From Physocladia obscura (Eukaryota > Chytridiomycota > Chytridiomycetes > Chytridiales > Chytriomycetaceae): DNA of 11,765 bases. The notes beneath the pieces are model-generated. The model had not been told where the DNA came from. It saw only the letters and a list, made by a program, of their open reading frames with translations, and did no database searches. The DNA lies in contig JADGJH010001130.1 in NCBI GenBank assembly GCA_027596945.1, positions 1-11,765 of the forward strand, written 5' to 3'. The translations under genes were made by a program, and so were the position numbers. Below, one piece after another: positions 6,368-11,765 of this stretch (position 1 is the stretch's first letter; each line of letters opens with the position of its first letter).

Positions 6368-9300
6368 TCAAACGACAGAGACATCTTCATCCCCCCATGC
6401 CTTGAACTCATCCCCCGGCGCCAACATGAGACTCTTTTCTTCGCTTCCATAGAACATGGTGCCGCTATTATTATTCTGACTCCCGTACGTCGCAATCCGG
6501 TCCATAGCTGGAGGCACGACAACCCGTAGTACAGGACTTTGAACATACGGCGGCGGTGGTTGTTGGTGATAAGTAGCCAATCGCGGACTTGCCGGGAATG
6601 AAGCAACAGTATCGCTATTATAATCTGCACCCATCAGCATGATCCGATCGTTGGCAGGATTTGATGAATATGAATTAGTATGACTATGCATGTATTTTTG
6701 AGTTGTTGCTGTCATATTACTGAAATTTGATGAATATGTTGTTGGTGTTGTTGGTGTAGACGGTGAAGTATTAGATATCCGATGTGCTTTCAACCCTTGC
6801 AGGACGAGAATCTCATCGGGTCCATGATCCACGCGGCTATTAGCAAGCGTCTCAATATCATCGCTGTCAAGAACCGGAATCGCCACAGTTTCACCAGGCA
6901 TCTTTTCATGTCCACCAAATACATGCACAACGCCCGATTCTTCGGGGACAGCGTGCGCGGCAGGATGTTCCTTCATTTTTGGCTTCGCTGCAGTTTCGTA
7001 CACGAGCTTGTCGGTCCACAGTTGGAGAATTTGTGTGTGTATTTGCGGGATGGCTTGGTACAGCAGTGCGGTTATCGGCAACGCAAACCAGTCCAGGTAG
7101 TTCCATTTCGTTCGGATTGATTCGAGCCCTGCGCGGCGGCCGAGGTGGCCGACTCGTTTTCCGGGACCAATGTAGACTCCGTTGATGTATGGGGAGGCCT
7201 CGCTTGTGAGTTGTTGGCGATCGCCGAGACTACTTAAGTTCCAGCGTGTAACGCCGACCCATCGGTAATACCGTTCGTAATAGTATGCGCATGCAATGAC
7301 GGAGAAAACTGAAAAGGCACGAAGATAGCCGCAAATATCGCAAGCTAGAACCACAATTGGGTGAACAGCCTGGTCTGTGATTGATTCCCAGTAATGTGTT
7401 GCAAAAGACGATGGATTTGGGCCAACTGGCAAAAAAATTGATGAAAGCGTCACGAGGATAAATAGGTGGCCACCGACAATGTGGGCCTCCATGAGACGAT
7501 GAAAAAGGACAAGCAGTTTGTAAAAATTAAAGTGCACTTCGTCGTCTGGTACGAGTTGTTTTTTCTTGTCGGATACTGGTGGACGCCCGACTATTGGGTT
7601 TTCATATCCCGGTGCTATTATAGCAAATAATGCTTTTCGCAGCGCATATCCTGAATCCAAGGCACCCCACAAGTGTCGTTTCGCCTGTAAATTTTTATAA
7701 GTATACGCGGTATAACGAGTGTGCAGAGAGAACGCGTCATTTTCGTTGCCCATTTCACTAGTGCATGCTTATCTTTTTGTTTGCTTTTTCCTTTTTTTGA
7801 GTGTTTTCAGATTTTTTTCTTTTTCTATTCTGGTTCTCGCTTCGTTCGTTTGTTGGGAAAAATGAAAGAATTTCATTTCGCTCATCTTTTTTTTTTCTTC
7901 CTCTCACCTGCCCATACCGAGCCCACATGAAACCAACGGCTCCCGACCCTTCCTTTCCCTCAATATTACAACAGGAAGCAGGAGAAAAAACCGGATTAAC
8001 TTTAACACGGCCTTCGGTAGCGAAAAAGCATTTGAGGAGCATGTGCATATCTTCACCAAGCCCTTCGGGCCCAACATCCCAAAAGCCGACCGACTGGGCA
8101 AGGTCCATAGACAGCGAATACGCACTGCAGGGGAACGTGATTGGCGAGAAAGGAACGTAGTTGCCCATCACACCTGCTGACCAGAGAATGTCTGCGAGTC
8201 GCACAAATACTGGAACATCGTTGGAGTTTCTTTTATGTATTTATATATTTTTAGTTGATTGATTTAATTTAAAGCCGAAGTATTTTTGATTGAATATTCG
8301 TTAATTGATGGCTTTGTTTTAGTTTTGTTTGTCTTGTTTTTGTATGACTATTGCTTACAACGGTCACTTTTCAAGTCGTTCTTTTTTCACTCTTCAGGCG
8401 TACACAACTTTTCTTTTGTTTCTTTTTCGCTCACAGCATTTGAACACTCGCTTTTTTATCTTTCCCGCTGCCCGCTTTTCACTTATTAATTTTCTCCGTT
8501 ATTACTTGTTTCGTTGACCTTCAGCTGTAAGCTTGTCTCTTTCTCGCTGACAAAGTTTGTTTACCACTATTATACTGTATTACATGGTACTTCAACTCAC
8601 TTCGATTATTGAATTGATCATTATTACTTATTGCGCTCGCTTTTCACTGGTGGATTTTGTTTTGTTTTTGCGTGCTTCGTCAATCTTCGGTCATTCATTT
8701 TTTCTTTTTATTCTAGTATTACAGATTTTTTTTCTTTTTTTCGTTGTTATTATTGCTCGTACTTAATTTTTTTTTACTTCCTTCACTTGCTTTTCGTCCA
8801 ATAAATTTGGAGTTATTTCTAACCCTAATTACTTGGCTAGAAAAAAATAAGCTAGCTTCGCCTACGCTCGGGTTGAAAAGATTTCTTTTCGCTGGAAGTA
8901 TTTTTGAGATCTTACCGATCAAAAACGGTACCGGGAGCAAACATCTGAAACACGCGGAGATCACGGGGAGTTGCAGCGAATTGAGCGGCAATGGAGTCAA
9001 AGTAGTCCTGGGCAAAGGCAGTATCGCAGTCCATGACAGTCAAAAGATCTGATTTAACAGATTTGGATTTGGAGGCCATTTGGCGGGCGGCCCACGAAAC
9101 ATTGGAGTGCTTGCCGGCCGTTTCGCCGGCGAGGTTTCGAGGGTGGATAGTGTATACGATTTGAAGGAAACAGTCAATGTACCGCGAGACGAGAAGCATG
9201 GCAGTTTTCTCCGCAAGGGGATCGGCTTCTTCCATCGCGAGGCAAATCTGTATGGATGAACGAGTAATTGATTAGGGCAATTTGATTGGTCGAGAGAGAG

Positions 9301-9894
9301 GGTATCTGATTGGATGAAAGAAAAAGGCATCTGAATGCCGAGAAAAAGAGAAAGAGTCACCTTGTAGTGCGACACAGCTTTCTGGTGCGAGGCGAGGATG
9401 TTGAGCGTGTCGGCCCAAGTGTCGTCTGTCTCCTTGTAACCGGGAATGATGATGACGTGGGCCACGTCAGGCAGGGCGAGGTAATCGGCGTCGGCGGAGA
9501 GAAGCGCGTGCGGATCGAGGCTGGTCCTGTTGGCGTAGTGTGCGTCCCAGTCTGGTGTATCAGTTGGTAAGTGCATCAAAACAAGGCTTGCGATAACAGT
9601 TCGCACGGTCAGGTGCGCCAACATTTTCTGCCCGTTACCTCTGAACGCATGGCGCGTGGCTTCCATGTGTGCGTTCCGTGCGCCCAGCGCCGTGCGGACC
9701 GCCGCGTTGACTGACAGCACGTGAATCACAACCACGTAGATGGCGTATGTGTACGGCACCACGGCCGCGCCCCACAGCCCCAGCATCACTACACTCACTA
9801 GCCAGAGTCCCGGCACCCGCTGCAGCACTGACGCCCACGGCTGAGCCAACACCCAGCCAATCACCGAACCGTACTCGTTGCGGTTATTGCTCAT
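6368..9894 (-). CDS. family-2 (chitin/hyaluronan-synthase-like) membrane glycosyltransferase, 4 exons
   Basis: I join exons 9894-9361, 9247-8916, 8229-7908 and 7684-6368 (2505 nt, 834 aa); every junction keeps frame and family motifs. It is a processive-type GT2 enzyme that would transfer sugar from UDP-sugar at the plasma membrane; substrate and product are unknown. N-terminal hydrophobic segments (about 24-70 and 95-110) precede the catalytic domain. That domain has VIIIPGYKE, AMEEADP, GETAGKHSNVSWAAR, the DxD-type MDCD (D251, D253), GLGEDMHMLL (E348, D349) and Q396AKRHLW402 in place of QxxRW. Three or four TM helices follow, between about residues 450 and 640. The last 200 residues are a Ser/Thr/Pro/Asn-rich tail with QPPPPYV, a PPxY motif. 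The ATG at 9894 lacks an A at -3 but is the first in frame. Stop TGA. Confidence 0.88.
7685..7907 (-). other. glycosyltransferase intron 3 (223 nt)
   Basis: Donor GGGCAG|GTGAGA, acceptor TTTACAG|GCGAAA, phase 0. Splicing builds the WARYGQ|AKRHLWG acceptor-site motif across the junction, strong evidence that both splice sites are right. The ATG at 7753, which would start an independent 461-aa frame, lies inside this intron. Confidence 0.9.
8230..8915 (-). other. glycosyltransferase intron 2 (686 nt, long)
   Basis: Donor GATCG|GTAAGA, acceptor ACATAAAAG|AAACTCC, phase 2. Splicing gives APGTVFDRNSNDVPVFVRLADILW. CAACTAAA about 20 nt upstream of the acceptor is a likely branch site. It is several times longer than the other introns here and is strongly A-rich on the transcribed strand. 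The sense-strand sequence AGTGAAAAGCG occurs twice (8648-8638, 8483-8473). No nested RNA or protein gene is supportable. Confidence 0.85.
9248..9360 (-). other. glycosyltransferase intron 1 (113 nt)
   Basis: Donor TACAAG|GTGACT, acceptor CATACAG|ATTTGC, phase 0. Splicing gives SHYKICLAMEEADP, the expected step from the first strand of the GT-A fold to the next. Confidence 0.88.
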
Positions 9895-10236
9895 TCAACA
9901 AAACGATTTTGACAAATTCAATCAATATCGATTTTGAGAAGCGCTGAAACAAATGAATGCCCCATGCTTATAAATCGATATAAAAAATAAAAATAAAAAG
10001 CATTTAACACACTCAAGTCTTAAAAGCAAAAACATCAGTGAGCACAAACCGAAAAAGAAAAAGAAAAAAACGAGAATTATTTCAAAATAAAGAAGACAAA
10101 GAAACAGAAAAGTAAACACTTCCGGATATTTAAGTTTTGTCTTGTTTCACTATCATATATTTAATTTGTCAGAGAACACTGAATTGATTTGTGTATTAGA
10201 ATAAAAATAGAAAAATAAACGCACAACTCAAGTCCA
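9895..10236. promoter_or_regulatory. shared upstream region of divergent transcription units
   Basis: This 342-bp A/T-rich interval separates the minus-strand glycosyltransferase start from the plus-strand locus at 10237. It is rich in A tracts on the plus strand (10040-10115) and holds one long inverted repeat near the glycosyltransferase start. Core promoter elements cannot be assigned with confidence. Confidence 0.5.
9925..9981. repeat. 10-bp inverted repeat ATATCGATTT / AAATCGATAT
   Basis: Perfect arms at 9925-9934 and 9972-9981, 37 bp apart, begin 31 bp upstream of the glycosyltransferase ATG. Each arm contains ATCGAT. It may be a paired factor-binding site; function is inference. Confidence 0.65.
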
Positions 10237-10951
10237 ATGATTGAAGCAACTTTCCTGCCGCAAATGTATCTGCAATTACGTGGACTCCAGAGTCATCACT
10301 TTGATTCCTTGCTTGACGAAACTCAAACGACAATTGACAATTTAAAAACTCAATTCTCAAACCCAATGATTCAAGTGAATAGCTTATCTTTAACACGTCT
10401 GCGTTCTCGAACCACCGATCGCATTCCCGGTTTGGTTAAATTAGGGGGTCTGTGCGCAGGTTGAGTGTTTTGATGGTTTTAAATTGAATCAATTTACTAT
10501 TCGGTGTTCAAATGTGGACTCGACAAGTCTGAAAATCGAAACCCACGATGAAGGAAAAAAAGATACTCTCTCTCATTCTCAAGCCTGTGAATATACGCAT
10601 GCCTTCTTAGTCTGCGTTTTCTTTGGCCCCCCATCAAACCCGAAACTCCATCCTCGAATTCTGTCGCATTTCAGGGATAGTTACCGGAATCCAAAAAACG
10701 ATGTGTAACATGAAAGAGCGCTTTTGGAGGTCTGCTTGTTCTTGTCTTCAATGAAAATATCCGGTCTACAATAATCTTTTGTCAAACGAATTCATCCATT
10801 TCTACTCGCGTTCTACCGACTTAATGGTCAAATCCAGCAAGAGAGTCGCAGCCCCTGCCGTTTTCCGTTTATGTTCCATTTCCAATACCTACACAAAAAT
10901 AGGTATCTAGTCAATGAGGAGCCAGTAAGCTCGAACACAGATGAGATCTAA
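10237..10951 (+). CDS. weak small gene (possible 3 exons) or relic, function unknown
   Basis: I do not recognise a family here. ATG 10237 opens MIEATFLPQMYLQLRGL..., and from 10460 a second frame reads VECFDGFKLNQFTIRCSN... for 82 codons. That same frame then stays open to a TGA at 11011 apart from three TAA codons (10706, 10772, 10949), far fewer stops than expected in DNA this A/T-rich. Two GT-AG introns would reconcile it: 10375-10459 (CAA|GTGAAT to GCGCAG|GTT, phase 0) and 10703-10837 (GAT|GTGTAA to ATCCAG|CAA, 135 nt, in frame, removing two TAA). The product would be about 165 aa, ending NEEPVSSNTDEI at the third TAA. AATAAA follows at 11023. Alternatively this is a decayed gene with a frameshift. 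The splice sites are my inference. Confidence 0.35.
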
Positions 10952-11261
10952 TTGCAAGCAGACATCCTTGACGATGAAGATGACAGTAAGGTTTATTTCT
11001 CAGAATCTTGACTGAATGCTAAAATAAAGAGTTTTTGCTGCATTTAAGCTTCTGGCTTGTCTCTTTGATAACCACACTCACTCGTTACGCATGATACAAC
11101 TTAAGCAAATTCATGCAACAAAGGGGAGGAAAATACAAGTTTTGAGACATTTTGAAAGAAGACGTATTTGGTGAAGGAGTTTTTTACTACCAGTTCAAAA
11201 AGGTTTGAAATTTTTTCCAAAATGCCAAGGTCAAAAAATTTCAAAAAAAAAAAATACAACT
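10952..11261. other. intergenic region upstream of the CAP-Gly gene
   Basis: This contains AATAAA at 11023-11028, which fits the 3' end of the preceding plus-strand locus, and the A-rich leader of the CAP-Gly gene (A tract 11243-11254). No gene is seen. Confidence 0.5.
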
Positions 11262-11765
11262 ATGGACAAAGAACTTAAAGTTGGTGATCGCGTAGTGATC
11301 GCGCGTAGCAACGGGGCGCTTTCACAAGGCACAATCCGTTTTCTTGGTACCTTTCCTTTGTCCGATAGTGAGCAAGTCGGAGTCGAATTGGACCAGGCAG
11401 AAGACGGCGGCAAAGTGAACCAATCAGACGAAGGGAGAAATGGTAGTGTCGCCGGCGTCTCCTACTTTGAGTGTCAACCTGGCACGGGTGTCTTTGTGCG
11501 CCGTGATGCGATCGTCAAAGTTTTGGATCCCGTGATCTCTGTATGATACAAACTACTCTTTGCTCACTCTTTTTATCGTATGGTTAATGTATCATTGCAT
11601 TCAGCCTAATCCAGTTATGTCGTTTTTTCGCTCGTTGTCACCAAATCGATCCAAATCAAATTTTGGTTCTGTTTCTGCAAAATCTTTCTTGGCAAAGACA
11701 AAAGCTGCCACGAAACCAAGCTCGACGGCAGCAGGCAATCCATTGGCTCAAGGATTAAATACTGT
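11262..11765 (+). CDS. CAP-Gly domain microtubule-binding protein, 5' part (p150Glued/CLIP-like)
   Basis: Exon 1 (11262-11540, 93 codons) encodes a CAP-Gly domain, which binds the C-terminal EEY/F tails of tubulin and EB proteins at microtubule plus ends. It reads VGDRVVIARSNGALSQGTIRFLGTF, then VGVELDQAEDGGKVNQ, GRNGSVAGVSYFECQPGTGVFVRRDAIVKV. An intron (11541-11604) leads to exon 2, PNPVMSFFRSLSPNRSKSNFGSVSAKSFLAKTK..., a basic Ser-rich linker like those after the CAP-Gly domain of dynactin p150Glued or CLIP-170. The gene runs off the window. ATG 11262 has A at -3 and G at +4. Without splicing it would end at a TGA (11544) after 94 residues. Oddities are the altered GKNDG signature and an insertion just before it. 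Dynactin versus CLIP cannot be decided from this part. Confidence 0.88.
11541..11604 (+). other. CAP-Gly gene intron (64 nt)
   Basis: Donor ATCTCT|GTATGA, acceptor GCATTCAG|CCTAAT, phase 0. The downstream frame stays open to the window end (53 codons) with a composition typical of CAP-Gly linkers. The reading without splicing would be a bare CAP-Gly domain of 94 aa. Confidence 0.78.

Noticed and set aside
6782..7185. Plus-strand ORFs of 112 and 68 codons
   Set aside because: They are antisense shadows of the last exon of the glycosyltransferase.
6368..7753. A separate 461-aa membrane protein starting at 7753
   Set aside because: Its first 23 residues fall in an intron; splicing at 7685 restores the glycosyltransferase QAKRHLWG motif across the exon border.
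7758..8204. A separate 148-aa protein in the middle of the glycosyltransferase locus
   Set aside because: It carries GEDMHMLL and the start of the acceptor motif, begins with a GTG rather than ATG, and joins neighbours in frame by GT-AG splicing; it is exon 3.
8286..8766. Hydrophobic plus-strand ORFs of about 60-70 codons that could be membrane microproteins
   Set aside because: They lie in a T-rich intron of the glycosyltransferase; runs of Phe and Leu come directly from T-rich sequence and overlap in several frames.
5369..11011. Reassignment of TAA/TAG to sense codons, suggested by TGA-only stops and in-frame TAG/TAA in the two weak loci
   Set aside because: More than 2000 codons of confidently identified genes contain no in-frame TAA or TAG although glutamine is frequent in them, and the TAA/TAG in the weak loci can be explained by introns or decay.
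1..11765. tRNA, rRNA, CRISPR array, transposon ends or a defence/biosynthetic cluster
   Set aside because: I looked for tRNA-like arms, regularly spaced repeats, terminal inverted repeats and transposase or nuclease motifs on both strands and saw none; the genes are unrelated housekeeping-type neighbours.

Overview
This window looks like ordinary nuclear DNA from a eukaryote with short spliceosomal introns. Its genes are monocistronic, the noncoding DNA is A/T-rich with long T or A runs, AATAAA signals follow several stops, and I can place six GT-AG introns (54 to 686 nt) by protein-family continuity. The compact layout, the chitin/hyaluronan-synthase-like glycosyltransferase and the lineage-specific 7-TM protein make an early-diverging fungus (chytrid-like) my best guess. 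That placement is inference only; another unicellular opisthokont or protist is possible.

Layout: 55-1069 (-) is IMP4, the Brix-domain U3 snoRNP protein of the small-subunit processome, in three exons. Only 50 bp upstream of it lies 1120-2145 (-), an orphan seven-TM membrane protein. 2531-4351 (-) is an intronless RAP-domain protein with about six 37-residue helical repeats, probably an organellar RNA-binding factor; its RAP domain carries a 45-bp tandem duplication. 4352-5368 holds no gene I can support. 5369-6015 (+) is a coding-like but broken locus with two in-frame stops and one frameshift. 6368-9894 (-) is a four-exon family-2 membrane glycosyltransferase (834 aa) with a 686-nt second intron. 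Divergent from it, 10237-10951 (+) is a weak locus, either a three-exon small gene or a relic. 11262 to the window end (+) is the 5' part of a CAP-Gly microtubule-binding protein, p150Glued/CLIP-like, with one intron.

The genes do not form a pathway or defence cluster: ribosome biogenesis, organellar RNA, cell-surface polysaccharide and the microtubule system are simply neighbours. The most interesting points are the RAP-domain duplication, the 50-bp gap between two tandem genes, the stop-free unspliced frame across IMP4, the altered CAP-Gly signature, and the two broken loci.
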